Positions 43,491 through 52,151 of a stretch of 64,000 nt of DNA are shown piece after piece (positions within the stretch are counted from its first letter, which is position 1; each line of letters opens with the position of its first letter). The stretch is from Saccharothrix luteola (GTDB taxonomy: Bacteria > Actinomycetota > Actinomycetes > Mycobacteriales > Pseudonocardiaceae): positions 216,076 to 280,075 of the forward strand of contig NZ_JAJHUO010000009.1 of assembly GCF_020859565.1 (NCBI RefSeq), written 5' to 3'. Under the pieces are notes generated by a model that saw only the letters and a program-made list of their open reading frames with translations, was not told the DNA's origin and did not search any database. Position numbers and translations under genes: made by a program.

Positions 43491-45197
43491 TCAGTCCAAC
43501 CCGAGCGCTTTGAGGTGCGCGTCGGACAGGCCGCGCACCACCCGCCACTGCACCACCTGGTCCACGGTGGCGCCCGCCTCCAGCAGCTTGGCGCCGTCGA
43601 TGCTGGTCCGCGGCGAGAAGAGCACCGGCAGCTTCTTGTCCTCCGCCAGCTTGCGCAGCTCCCGGACCTCGGCGAGGAGCTCGTGCACCGCGTCCGGGTG
43701 CGACGGCGCGTGCCGCAGCGCGATCCGCTCCTCCAACCCCTCGTCGATCGGCACGTCGATCACCACGAAGCGGTCCAGCGTGGCGGCGTCCAACGTCTGC
43801 CGGCCGACGTACTGCCGGTCACCTCCCGTGCCGTACGTGTTCCCGGTGGCCACCAACCGGAAGTTCTCGTGCGCGTCCACCATGCGGTCGGCGAACGCGC
43901 AGGTGCCCAGCGCGAGCGCCTGGTTCAGCTCGGCGAGCAGCCCGGGGTGGCCGTTGTCCAGCTCGTCGAGCAGCATCACGCCGCCGTGCTCGAACGCCCG
44001 GCGGAACGGGGTGTCGCGGTACTGGCCGTGGGCGTCGTAGTAGCCGAACACCTTGCTCATCGGGGTGGTCGGGCCCAGCGACAGCGCCTGGAACTCCAGC
44101 CCCAACGCCCCTGCGGCGTGCTTGGCCAGCATCGACTTCCCGGTGCCCGCCGGGCCGACCAGCAGCACGTGGCAGCGCGCGTGCAGCGCCACCAGCAACT
44201 CCGGCAGCACGGTGTGCGTGTCCGCGCCAAGCTCCACCTTCCCGCCCTGCGGCAGCACCACGGTGACCACGTTCGGCGCGTACCGCGCGAACGTCTTCTC
44301 GGCCTCCTCGCGGACCGCGCCGCGGACCGAGTCCATCGCTGCCGCGGACACCTGGTCGACGACGCCCGGCAGGTCCTCGCGGGTCGCCTCGCGGGCCAGC
44401 TCGGTCGCCGCGACCGCGGCTTTGGCGGCCAGTTCGTCGTGCAGCAGTCGCAGGTCCGGAGTCGCTCCGGCCACCGCGTCACGGGCGAGCGCCGGCAGCA
44501 CCTCCTCCGCCGCCCGCGCCACGGCCTCGGCCAGCGAACCGCGGACCTTGTCCGCCTCGTCCCGCACCGCCCCGGGCGCCGCCTCCTCGACCGCCGCGCG
44601 CACCACCTCGACCATCGCGGCGGACCCGGCGCGCACCAGCTCGTCACGCACCTCGTCCCGGTCCGGCGTGGCCTCGGCGACCGCGGCGCGGGCCAGTTCG
44701 GCGATCACCTCCTCGGACTGCCGCGCGAGGCTGCCGGCAACCGCGTCGCGCACCTGGTCGGTGGCCTGGCGCACCACGTCCGCGAGCACGTCCCCGGCCT
44801 GACCGCGCACGATGCCGGTCGCTTCCGCGGCCACCGCGGCGACCAGCTCCTCGCGCACCTCCGCCGCGTCCGGCGTCGCCTCCCGCACCGCCGCCCTGGC
44901 CAGGTCCGGCAGCAGCTCGTCCGCGGCCCGGTTGACCAGTGCCGGGAGGTCGGCCTCCAGCTCCTTGCGCGCCGCCCCCTCGATCGCGGCCCGCATCTCG
45001 GCCAGGTCCGGGGTGGCCTCGGCGACCGCGTGCCTGGCCAGGCCGGGCAGTGCCGCCTGGGCGTGCTGGCGGATGGTCTCCGGCAGCCGGGCCTGGATCT
45101 CGCTCTGCACCATCCACAGCAGATTGCTCTGCGTGAACACCGCACGCGCCACCGCCTCGGAGATCTGGGCGATCTCCGCCTTCGTGCTGGTCCGCAC
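43491..45197 (-). CDS. MoxR-type AAA+ ATPase with long repeat-built helical N-terminus
   Basis: In this 568-residue protein, about 310-500 is a MoxR/dynein-like AAA+ module: Walker A GPAGTGKS near 348-355, Walker B GGVMLLDELDN near 405-415, sensor 1 VATGNTYGTG and an arginine-finger context AATLDRFVVIDV. Residues 50-305 are an Ala/Glu/Arg-rich all-helical region made of repeats. The motif LARxAVxEATPD recurs with its Pro-Asp at 63-64, 109-110, 178-179 and 247-248, spacings of 46, 69 and 69, all multiples of 23. This suggests a 23-residue unit grouped in threes. The GTG at 45197 follows GGAGG by 4 bases. It forms an operon with the VWA-like gene. Such a repeat domain fused to MoxR is unusual. 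Confidence 0.85.
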   Translation of the reverse strand: MRTSTKAEIAQISEAVARAVFTQSNLLWMVQSEIQARLPETIRQHAQAALPGLARHAVAEATPDLAEMRAAIEGAARKELEADLPALVNRAADELLPDLARAAVREATPDAAEVREELVAAVAAEATGIVRGQAGDVLADVVRQATDQVRDAVAGSLARQSEEVIAELARAAVAEATPDRDEVRDELVRAGSAAMVEVVRAAVEEAAPGAVRDEADKVRGSLAEAVARAAEEVLPALARDAVAGATPDLRLLHDELAAKAAVAATELAREATREDLPGVVDQVSAAAMDSVRGAVREEAEKTFARYAPNVVTVVLPQGGKVELGADTHTVLPELLVALHARCHVLLVGPAGTGKSMLAKHAAGALGLEFQALSLGPTTPMSKVFGYYDAHGQYRDTPFRRAFEHGGVMLLDELDNGHPGLLAELNQALALGTCAFADRMVDAHENFRLVATGNTYGTGGDRQYVGRQTLDAATLDRFVVIDVPIDEGLEERIALRHAPSHPDAVHELLAEVRELRKLAEDKKLPVLFSPRTSIDGAKLLEAGATVDQVVQWRVVRGLSDAHLKALGLD

Positions 45198-45438
45198 GCT
45201 TCCTCCCCGTTCCCCGTGGTGTCGCCACCGAGTATGTGATCGATTCGGGGGCTCACCCGGAGAGCGGCACGTTGCTGCCACGCACCGCGGGCGGACGGGG
45301 TCGACGCCGTCCCCGGTCGACCAGGTCGAGGTCGGTTGTCGGCGACCAGGCACGATTCCTCTGGTTCGCGGGCAGCCGGTCCGCCACGACAACCGCCCAT
45401 GACCATGCCCGACGCCGTTCGCACCGCAGTGGAGTCCG

Positions 45439-45847
45439 ATGGAACAGTCACGCGGCACCCGGGCGTGCCGGCTCGCGGTCGCCGCGACCGGTGTCCAGAC
45501 GGCGCTGCTCTTCGTCGGGCCGGGCGGTGAGACGACCAGGTTCGACCAGGCCGCCCTCGGTGTGCTGGTCGTGCCGAGCCTGCCGGTCGACGTCGCCGCG
45601 CTCGTGCCGATGGTGCGCGGGGTGCGCCGCGGGCACGGCGGTGCTGGTCTTCTGCGCGGTGTTCCTGCTCTGGCACGGCTTCGCGCTGAGCACGCTCGCG
45701 GGGTGGTGGGCGTCCGGGTTCGTGGGCGCGCTGCACCTCGCGTCCAGCGTGCCGTTGTCGTTCGCCTACCAGGTGGTGATGTGCGGGGCCTTCGCCGCGG
45801 TCCTCGCCCCGGGAGTGCCGGGGCGCGCTCCGCACCGGAAGTCCTGA
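45439..45847 (+). pseudogene. Frameshifted small membrane protein
   Basis: Two adjoining frames each look genuine in only one half. From the ATG at 45439 the protein reads MEQSRGTRACRLAVAATG, then hydrophobic segments and ALVPMVRGVRRG. Near 45630 that frame becomes Arg/Gly-rich nonsense, while the next frame reads TAVLVFCAVFLLWHGFALST and on to YQVVMCGAFAAVLAPG, with clear membrane helices. Joining them gives a roughly 135-residue protein with four helices. A single-base indel in the G/C-rich stretch around 45620-45640 explains this. It may be a real pseudogene or a sequencing error. No function is recognised. Confidence 0.5.
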
Positions 45848-45896
45848 GCCCGCCGAGGTGACCGGGCGGTGACGTGTCGCGCGTCACATCCGCGGG

Positions 45897-45923
45897 TGTC
45901 ACGTCCGGCGGGGCCTGCTTGTC
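45897..45923 (+). promoter_or_regulatory. ECF41-type promoter of the oxidoreductase-sigma operon
   Basis: TGTCACG (45897-45903), then 16 bases, then TGTC (45920-45923). This matches the published ECF41 target form, TGTCACA at -35 and CGTC at -10 with 16-bp spacing, with one difference in each box. The operon encodes an ECF41 sigma factor, so autoregulation is likely. The transcript would have about a 50-base leader. Confidence 0.6.
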
Positions 45924-45983
45924 CCATGGCCGTTCAACGCCCCGGAAAGCCGGTGGCACGGTCAGGAGAGCAGGGACGAAGTC

Positions 45984-47162
45984 ATGGAACTCGACCACCA
46001 CGTCGTCGTGCTGGGCGCCGGGTACACCGGCATGTTCGCCGCCATCCGGCTGGCCCGCCGCACCCGCCGGACCGGCGTCCGGATCACGCTGGTCAACCCG
46101 TCGGCCCGGTTCACCGAGCGGCTGCGGCTGCACCAGGTCGCGGCCGGGCAGGAACTGGCCCACCTCCGCATCGCGGACCTGGTCGCCGGCACCGGCATCG
46201 CGTTCGTGCGAGGCAGGGCCACTGCGATCGACCCCGACGGCCGGACCGTCACGATCGACGACGGCACCCGGCTGGACTACGACACCCTGGTCTACGCGCT
46301 GGGCAGCGCCACCGACACCAGCCGGGTCCCCGGCGCGGACGTGCACGCCTTCACGCTCAACAGCCCTCAGGTCGCCGTCCGCTTCCACGACCGGCTGGAC
46401 GGGCTCGCCGCCGGCGACACCGTCACCGTCTGCGGCGGCGGCCTGACCGGTGTCGAGGCGGCGACCGAGGTCGCCGAAGCCCGGCCCGACCTGAACGTCA
46501 CGCTGATCAGCGCGACCGAGCCCGGCGCGATGATGGGCGACCGGGCCCGCGCCCACCTCCACGGGTCGCTGCGCCGCCTCGGCGTGGCGGTCGTGGTCGG
46601 ACGGGTCACCGAGGTGCTTGCCGACGCCGTCGAACTGGAGACCGGCGAGCGGGTCGCCTCGGCCGCGTGCCTGTGGACGACCGGCGTCGCGGTGTCGCCG
46701 CTGGCCCGTGAGTCGGGCATCGCGGTGGACGACCGGGGGCTGATCGTGGTCGACGCGACGCTGCGGTCGGTGTCGCACCCCGAGGTCCACGCCATCGGCG
46801 ACGCCGCCGCCGTCCGGCTGGGCTGGGGGCGCGTCCACGGCACGTGCCAGAGCGGCCTGCCCACGGCCCAGCACACCGCCGACACCATCGCCCGGCTGCT
46901 GCGCGGCAAGCAGGCCCGGCCGTTCCGGTTCGGCTACTTCCACCAGCCGGTCAGCCTCGGCCGCCGTGACGCGGTCATCCAGTTCACCCACGCCGACGAC
47001 ACCCCGCGCCGGGCCTACCTCAAGGGCCGCGCCGCCGTCCTCTACAAGGAGTTCGTCAGTGGCAGCCCGGTCAAGATGTACCGGCTCGGCAAGCGCGTGA
47101 ACGTCAGCACCATCGTCTCGAAGGGCGGTCGTGCCACCCGCGAGCCCGCCGCCGCGCGTTGA
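45984..47162 (+). CDS. NDH-2-like FAD/NAD(P)H oxidoreductase (ECF41-associated)
   Basis: The 392-residue two-dinucleotide flavoprotein has the FAD motif VVLGAGYTGMFAA at 8-20, the NAD(P) motif VCGGGLTGVEAATE near 148-161, and the second FAD contact VHAIGDAAAV near 268. No redox-active Cys pair is visible, pointing to the NADH:quinone reductase (NDH-2) or carotenoid/bacilliredoxin-like side of the family. The sigma gene begins 13 bases after its stop codon. ECF41 sigma genes are typically next to an oxidoreductase, carboxymuconolactone decarboxylase or epimerase, and this fits the oxidoreductase class. Substrate unknown. Confidence 0.88.
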   Translation: MELDHHVVVLGAGYTGMFAAIRLARRTRRTGVRITLVNPSARFTERLRLHQVAAGQELAHLRIADLVAGTGIAFVRGRATAIDPDGRTVTIDDGTRLDYDTLVYALGSATDTSRVPGADVHAFTLNSPQVAVRFHDRLDGLAAGDTVTVCGGGLTGVEAATEVAEARPDLNVTLISATEPGAMMGDRARAHLHGSLRRLGVAVVVGRVTEVLADAVELETGERVASAACLWTTGVAVSPLARESGIAVDDRGLIVVDATLRSVSHPEVHAIGDAAAVRLGWGRVHGTCQSGLPTAQHTADTIARLLRGKQARPFRFGYFHQPVSLGRRDAVIQFTHADDTPRRAYLKGRAAVLYKEFVSGSPVKMYRLGKRVNVSTIVSKGGRATREPAAAR

Positions 47163-47175
47163 GAGCATCGCAGCC

Positions 47176-48033
47176 ATGACCGATCGTGACCCGTACCTCG
47201 AACACCGGCGGCTGCTGTTCGCCACCGCCTACCGGATGCTGGGCAGCGTCGCCGACGCCGAGGACGTCCTCCAGGACGCCTGGCTCACGTGGCACGCCGC
47301 CGACCGCTCGGACGTCCGGCACCCGAAGGCGTACCTGGTGCGCGTGGTCACCAACCTGTCGTTGAACCGGCTCACCTCCGCCCGGGCCACCCGGGAGACC
47401 TACGTCGGCCCGTGGCTGCCCGAGCCGCTGCTGACCTCGCCCGACGCTGCCACGGAGACCGACATGGCCGACACCGTCTCCACCGCGATGATGGTGGTGC
47501 TGGAAACCCTCAACCCCGTCGAGCGCGCGGTGTTCCTGCTCCGCGAGGTCTTCGGGTACTCCCACGCCGAGATCGCCGACGCGCTGGACCGCCCGGAGCC
47601 CACCGTCCGCCAGATCGCGCACCGCGCCCGCGAGCACGTGCAGGCCCGCCGTCCCCGCTTCGACGCCGACCCGCAGCGGCGCGCGGAGATCACGTCCCGG
47701 TTCATCGCGGCCTGCGCGGGCGGCGACCTCAACGCGGTGATGGAACTGCTGGCCCCCAGCGTGACCGCGTGGTCCGACGGCGGCGGCAAGGTCACCGCGG
47801 CGCTGCGGCCCCTGCACGGCCCGGACCACGTCGCCCGCTGGTTCCTCGGCGTGCTGGCCAAACCCGCCTCGGCGGGCGTCGTCCTCGAACCGGCCTCCAT
47901 CAACGGCGAGCTGGGCGTGCTGGTCACCGTCGGGACGACCCCCATCGGCGCCTTGACCTTCGACCTGGCCGACGGGCTCGTGCAGAACCTGCGCCTGCAG
48001 ATCAACCCGGACAAGCTCACCGGCCTCCGGTAG
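47176..48033 (+). CDS. sigJ: ECF41-family RNA polymerase sigma factor (SigJ-like)
   Basis: The 285-residue sigma factor has region 2 (YRMLGSVADAEDVLQDAWLTW) and region 4 (VFLLREVFGYSHAEIADALDRPEPTVRQIAHRA, key part HAEIADALDRPEPTVRQ). A fused C-terminal SnoaL-like domain (about 175-285) replaces a separate anti-sigma factor. Two ECF41 hallmarks are present: WLPEPL in the linker between regions 2 and 4, and DGGGK in the SnoaL domain, the DGGGR/K motif that controls activity. The ATG at 47176 gives a normal length; an upstream extension would overlap the oxidoreductase. The ligand sensed by the SnoaL domain is unknown. Confidence 0.92.
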   Translation: MTDRDPYLEHRRLLFATAYRMLGSVADAEDVLQDAWLTWHAADRSDVRHPKAYLVRVVTNLSLNRLTSARATRETYVGPWLPEPLLTSPDAATETDMADTVSTAMMVVLETLNPVERAVFLLREVFGYSHAEIADALDRPEPTVRQIAHRAREHVQARRPRFDADPQRRAEITSRFIAACAGGDLNAVMELLAPSVTAWSDGGGKVTAALRPLHGPDHVARWFLGVLAKPASAGVVLEPASINGELGVLVTVGTTPIGALTFDLADGLVQNLRLQINPDKLTGLR

Positions 48034-48133
48034 CGCGTTCGTCGCCGGTGTGCGTGGCGCAAGAGCGATCCGCCGCCATCGGCGCGTCACGTAGGCTGCC
48101 CCCGGGTCGGGGGACCTCTGGAGTGGAGATTCC

Positions 48134-48871
48134 GTGTTCCGATCCGTGCGCGGCCTTGGCGTCGCGTTCTGCGTGCTGGTCGCGTTGACCGCCTTGATGG
48201 ACGTTGTCCTGGCCGGGTGGGTGTGGCGCGTGCACGGTGTGCTGCAGGACTTCGTCGACGGCCGGATCGGGGAGGCCGAGTTCGACCGCGCGCTCGCCGT
48301 GACCGACGTGCTCGACCTGGGCGCCGCCGCCGCGTACCTCGCCGCGGGTGTCGTGTTCGTGGTGTGGCTGTGGAACGTCCGCTCCAACGCGGACCTGGTC
48401 GCGCCGGACGCCCACCACCTCGCCAAGCGGTGGGCCATCTGGGGCTGGCTGCCGGTCATCAACTTCTGGTTCCCGCGCCGCGTGGTCGTGGACGTCTGGC
48501 AGGTCAGCCTGCCGCGGCACGAGCTCGGTCGCGGCCGAGCCGAGGTCAACTGGTGGTGGGGCCTGTTCATCGCCTACCTGGTGATGGACCGGATCGCCGA
48601 CCGGATGCTGGCCCGCAGCACGAACGTGGGGGAGTTCGCCAACGGCAGGACGATGCTCGTGGTGGTGGCCGTGCTGTCGGTGGCCGCCGCGGCGCTGTCG
48701 GTGAACGTCGTGCGGCGGATCACCGCGTGGCAGTCCGTGCCCGGCTTCGTCACGCCGGAGGAGATTGTGTCGCCGTCGTCCGTCGGGCCGGCCCCGGTGG
48801 ACGTGCCCGCGCCGCCCGCTCCGCCGACCGCGCCGCCCGCCCACGACCCGCGGTGGGAGCGTCCCGAGTAG
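48134..48871 (+). CDS. DUF4328 membrane protein
   Basis: The 245-residue protein has four membrane helices (about 8-30, 58-80, 98-112 and 172-192). The DUF4328 signature is in the middle: VVWLWNVRSNADLVAP, then WAIWGWLPVINFWFPRRVVVDVW (key parts RSNADL, WLPVINFWFPR). A Pro/Ala-rich cytoplasmic tail follows. It starts at a GTG 100 bp after the sigma gene. The family is common in actinomycetes and has no known function. Confidence 0.88.
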   Translation: MFRSVRGLGVAFCVLVALTALMDVVLAGWVWRVHGVLQDFVDGRIGEAEFDRALAVTDVLDLGAAAAYLAAGVVFVVWLWNVRSNADLVAPDAHHLAKRWAIWGWLPVINFWFPRRVVVDVWQVSLPRHELGRGRAEVNWWWGLFIAYLVMDRIADRMLARSTNVGEFANGRTMLVVVAVLSVAAAALSVNVVRRITAWQSVPGFVTPEEIVSPSSVGPAPVDVPAPPAPPTAPPAHDPRWERPE

Positions 48872-48898
48872 ACACCCCTCCCAGCCGACTCCCTTGAC

Positions 48899-48930
48899 GG
48901 CCACGGCACTCCCCCGGGGGTGCCGTGGCC
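48899..48930 (+). terminator. Terminator after the DUF4328 gene
   Basis: GGCCACGGCA and CCCCC pair with GGGGG and TGCCGTGGCC; a CT bulge interrupts the left arm. It starts 28 bases after the stop codon. Confidence 0.8.
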
Positions 48931-49050
48931 GTCCTCATAGGAATCGCAGACTTTTGGCGGCGGTCATGCAGAAGTAACCCCCGATGGACCTGGGACAGGG
49001 CACGGGGAAACCAGAGGCAGGGCGGGCGGGAATGAGCGACACTTCCCCGG

Positions 49051-49707
49051 GTGATCGTGATGCAGCCCGTTCTGGAGGTCTACGCCCCTGGCGGCTTCGC
49101 CCTCTGGCCTGTCGCCGAGGCCGAGCCGTTCGGCTTCCTCGCGCTCAACGGCGAGCTCACGCCCCTCGAGGTCGGGGCGGCGGTGATGTACATCGCCAGG
49201 TGCAACGACATCGACCCCGGGCACGACGGCCGTCCGCCTCGCCCCACCGACCCGCTGGGATCCTTCCTGCACGGCCTGCTCACCCTCGACACGCTCTTCG
49301 CGCCCGGCGGCCTGCGGGTGACGGACGGCGCCACGGGCGTGGCCTTCCTACCGGGTTGCTGCAACGGTCTGGAGGACTGGCGCGAGTGGCACCAGGTTCT
49401 CGACGGCAGCGGCCGGGTGGGCTTCGGGCACGACCCCGACCCCTGCGCCGAGCGGCACGGCGGCACCGCCCGGCTGATCGTCGACGCCGAGCAGGGCGAC
49501 AGCCCGGTGATCGAGCTGCCCGTCACCGACCTCCGGCGCCTGCTCGCCGGAGCCGAGCACGATCTCGCCGGGTTCCTCGCGTCGGCAGCCGACTGGGCCG
49601 CCCGGCACCTGCCCGGCCACGCCGCCCCCGTCACCGCCGCCCTCGCCCGCGCGCTGGACCTCCCGCCACCGGCCGGACCACGCGCCGGGAACCCCGAGGC
49701 CCCTTAG
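49051..49707 (+). CDS. Hypothetical protein, about 218 residues
   Basis: I do not recognise this protein. It has no signal peptide or membrane helix. It begins with beta-rich sequence (VLEVYAPGGFALWPVAEAEPFGFLALNGEL). A central region contains PGCCNGLEDWREWHQVL, and the C-terminal helix (ATADWAARHL-like SAADWAARHLPGH) ends in a Pro-rich tail. The pattern NGLEDWREW followed by a GFGHDPDP strand resembles small actinomycete proteins of unknown role, often scattered singly. GTG at 49051 or ATG at 49060 could be the start; neither has a good ribosome site. It stands alone between the DUF4328 and prenyltransferase genes. Confidence 0.7.
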   Translation: MIVMQPVLEVYAPGGFALWPVAEAEPFGFLALNGELTPLEVGAAVMYIARCNDIDPGHDGRPPRPTDPLGSFLHGLLTLDTLFAPGGLRVTDGATGVAFLPGCCNGLEDWREWHQVLDGSGRVGFGHDPDPCAERHGGTARLIVDAEQGDSPVIELPVTDLRRLLAGAEHDLAGFLASAADWAARHLPGHAAPVTAALARALDLPPPAGPRAGNPEAP

Positions 49708-49720
49708 AGTCGCCGGCGGA

Positions 49721-49751
49721 ATCCCCGGTCGCGCGAGGCCACTTCGGGGAT
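49721..49751. terminator. Weak hairpin between convergent genes
   Basis: ATCCCCG and CGGGGAT form a 7-bp stem with a 17-base loop between the hypothetical gene and the polyprenyl synthetase gene. Confidence 0.35.
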
Positions 49752-49773
49752 CTGCGGCATCACGGTGAAGCGC

Positions 49774-50811
49774 TCAGCGGTCACGGTGGACGATCGCGTG
49801 GGCGAGGTCGGTCAGCTCCGCCGCCGCGCGCGGCGCGGGCTTGATCGAGTCGAGTCGGCGCAACGCCTCGCCGAGGAGCAGCTCCGCCTGCCGCTCGCTC
49901 CAGGCGCGCCCGCCGGCCGCTTCGACGAGGCGCGCCGCGCGGGCCGGGTCGGCGGCCACCGGACGCCCGTCGCCCGCGTACATCACGGCGAGTTCCCGGC
50001 CCGCCGGCGTGTCGGACGTCAAAGCGGCGACGACCGGCAGCGACTTCTTGCGGGCGCGCAGGTCGCCGTGCACCGGCTTGCCGGTCACGGACTCGTCGCC
50101 CCAGATCCCCAGCAGGTCGTCGACGTGTTGGAACGCCAGCCCCAGGCGCAGGCCGAAGTCACGCAGGCCCGCGACCTCCGCGGGCCCGCCGCCGGCGAAC
50201 ATCGCGCCGAGGGCGCAGGCGCAGGCCAGGAGCCCGGCGGTCTTGCGCTCCGCCATGGCCACGCAGTCGGCCACCCCGATGTCGTGCCGCCCCTCGAACG
50301 CGATGTCGGCCTGTTCGCCGTCGACCAGGTCGAGCACCGCGGCGTTGAGCGTGCGCACGCCCGCCAAGGCGGCCGGGTGCCCGTCGGCGACGAGCACGTC
50401 GAAGGCGAGCGCCAGCATCGCGTCACCGGCCAGGACGGCGTCCGGCACGCCGAAGACGCGCCACGCCGTCGGACGGTGCCGCCGGGTCGGGTCCCCGTCG
50501 AGCACGTCGTCGTGCAGCAGCGTGAAGTTGTGCACCAGTTCCACCGCCGCGGCGGCCGGCACGGCGGTGCTCGCCTCGCCCCCGACCGCCTCGGCCGCCA
50601 GCTGGGTCAGCACCGGGCGGATCGCCTTGCCGCCGTCCGCGTCGGTCGGCTCGCCGTGCTCGTCCCACCACCCCAGGTGGTACCCGGCGACGCGGCGCGC
50701 CGACGCGGGCAACCGGTCGACGGCGGCACGCAGGGCCGGCTGCACCATGTCGCGGCTCCACGCCACGACTTCGCGCACCGGTCGGGCACCGGCGATGGCT
50801 TCGGGCGGCAC
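49774..50811 (-). CDS. Polyprenyl (geranylgeranyl/farnesyl-type) diphosphate synthase
   Basis: The 345-residue all-helical protein has both Asp-rich motifs of isoprenyl diphosphate synthases: LLHDDVLDGDPTRR near 105 and QHVDDLLGIWGD near 245. It also has GGKAIRPVL, the substrate-entry motif. It condenses isopentenyl diphosphate onto allylic diphosphates; chain length cannot be read safely. AGGAGG lies 6 bases before the GTG giving VPPEAIAG, which decides the start over longer frames. There are no terpene cyclase or carotenoid genes next to it, so its pathway is unclear. Confidence 0.93.
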   Translation of the reverse strand: MPPEAIAGARPVREVVAWSRDMVQPALRAAVDRLPASARRVAGYHLGWWDEHGEPTDADGGKAIRPVLTQLAAEAVGGEASTAVPAAAAVELVHNFTLLHDDVLDGDPTRRHRPTAWRVFGVPDAVLAGDAMLALAFDVLVADGHPAALAGVRTLNAAVLDLVDGEQADIAFEGRHDIGVADCVAMAERKTAGLLACACALGAMFAGGGPAEVAGLRDFGLRLGLAFQHVDDLLGIWGDESVTGKPVHGDLRARKKSLPVVAALTSDTPAGRELAVMYAGDGRPVAADPARAARLVEAAGGRAWSERQAELLLGEALRRLDSIKPAPRAAAELTDLAHAIVHRDR

Positions 50812-50872
50812 GACGCACCTCCTGGTCGGTCGGGTCGGGCGGGGCCGCCGGGACGCCGGTCGTGCCCGCGGG

Positions 50873-52051
50873 TCAGGCCAGCTGGCGGTCGACCACGTCC
50901 GGCGACAGGACGTGCTGCACCACCATCGCCGCCGCGCCGAGGACGCCGGCGTCGTCACCGGCCTGCGACGGCACGATGCGCAGGTTCCCGGTGGCCAGCG
51001 GCAGGGAACGCCGGTAGATCGCCTCGCGCACACCGGCCAGCAGCATCTCCCCGGCGAGCGCGACGGTGCCGCCGACGACGATCAGCGACGGGTTGAACAT
51101 GCTCACGCAGGCGGCGAGGACCTCGCCGATGTCGCGGCCCGCCTGCCGCACGGCCTGACCGGCTTCGAGGTTGCCCGCGCGGACCAGCGCGACGACGTCC
51201 GCGCTCGTGTGCGCCTCGACGCCCTTGGCGCGCAACGTCGCCGCGATGGCGGACCCGCTGGCGACCGCTTCGAGGCAGCCGGTGTTGCCGCAGCGGCACG
51301 GCACGTCGCCGGCGTGCGGCGCGAGGATGTGGCCGAGGTCGCCCGCCGAGCCCACCGCGCCGCGGTGGAGCTTGCCGTTGCTGATGAAACCGGCGCCTAT
51401 CCCGGTGGCCACCTTGATCACGATGAGGTGCTCGGCCTCCGGGAAGCACTTCGTGTGCTCGCCGAGGGCCATCAGGTTCACCTCGTTGTCGACCAGGACC
51501 GGGACGTCGAGTTCCGCGCCGATGTGGCCCGGGACGTCGTAGCCGTCCCACCCGGGCATGATCGGCGGGTTGTTCGGCCGACCGGTGGAGTGCTCGACGG
51601 GGCCGGGCAGGCCGATGCCGACGCCCGCCACGCGCGTCGACTCCAGGTCGGTCTCCTCCAGCAGAGACCGCCAGGCCGCCACGAGCCCGGGCAGGACCAC
51701 TTCCGGACCTTCGGCGATGTCCTGCTCCAACCGGCGCACCGCCAGGGGTGAGCTGGTCAGGTCCGTCACCGCGACGGTCGCGTGGGTGGCGCCCACCTCG
51801 GCGGCGAGCACGACCCGCGCGCGGGCGTTGAACACGAACCGGCCGGCCGGGCGCCCGCCGGTCGACGCCTCGCTGCCACCGTCGCTGACCAAGCCCGCGT
51901 CCAGCAGCGCGTCCAACCTGGCCCGCACGGTCGACCTGGCCAGTCCGGTCACCGTGGTGAGTTCGGAGCGAGTGCGGGGCACGCCGTCGCGCAGCAGGCG
52001 CAGCAGCTCTCCCGGAGACGCGGCGCCGACGGTGGATACGTCTTCTTTCAC
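50873..52051 (-). CDS. ROK-family sugar-responsive transcriptional regulator
   Basis: The 392-residue protein has an N-terminal winged helix-turn-helix (about 12-70; RSELTTVTGLARSTVRARLDALL), then a ROK sugar-kinase-like domain. The latter shows AAEVGATHATVAVTD, GIGLPGPVEHSTG, VDNEVNLMALGEH and the zinc-type CRCGNTGCLEA near 255. ROK repressors of this build release DNA on binding sugar. The catalytic Asp equivalent lies in the VDNEVN segment, so residual kinase activity is not excluded. It is divergent from the sugar uptake operon and is its obvious regulator. The palindrome TTCAATTGAA (52054-52063) touches its start codon and could be its own operator. Confidence 0.92.
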   Translation of the reverse strand: MKEDVSTVGAASPGELLRLLRDGVPRTRSELTTVTGLARSTVRARLDALLDAGLVSDGGSEASTGGRPAGRFVFNARARVVLAAEVGATHATVAVTDLTSSPLAVRRLEQDIAEGPEVVLPGLVAAWRSLLEETDLESTRVAGVGIGLPGPVEHSTGRPNNPPIMPGWDGYDVPGHIGAELDVPVLVDNEVNLMALGEHTKCFPEAEHLIVIKVATGIGAGFISNGKLHRGAVGSAGDLGHILAPHAGDVPCRCGNTGCLEAVASGSAIAATLRAKGVEAHTSADVVALVRAGNLEAGQAVRQAGRDIGEVLAACVSMFNPSLIVVGGTVALAGEMLLAGVREAIYRRSLPLATGNLRIVPSQAGDDAGVLGAAAMVVQHVLSPDVVDRQLA

Positions 52052-52053
52052 CC

Positions 52054-52063
52054 TTCAATTGAA
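52054..52063. promoter_or_regulatory. Palindrome TTCAATTGAA at the ROK start
   Basis: A perfect 10-bp AT-rich palindrome directly upstream of the ROK start codon, in an otherwise GC-rich region, is a candidate operator for autoregulation. Confidence 0.4.
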
Positions 52064-52115
52064 GCAGAGGTCACGGTCATACGGCGTCAACCGTCGAAAC
52101 ATGTCGGACTTTTGG

Positions 52116-52144
52116 TTGACATCCGCCATTACCGATCTTACGGT
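52116..52144 (+). promoter_or_regulatory. Promoter of the Gfo/Idh-ABC-ThuA operon (leaderless)
   Basis: TTGACA (52116-52121), 17 bases, TACGGT (52139-52144). The gene's ATG starts 8 bases after the -10 box, exactly where transcription should begin, so the message is probably leaderless. The 13 bases CTTACGGTTCGCC nearly match the promoter at 35372-35400. Confidence 0.7.
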
Positions 52145-52151
52145 TCGCCAC

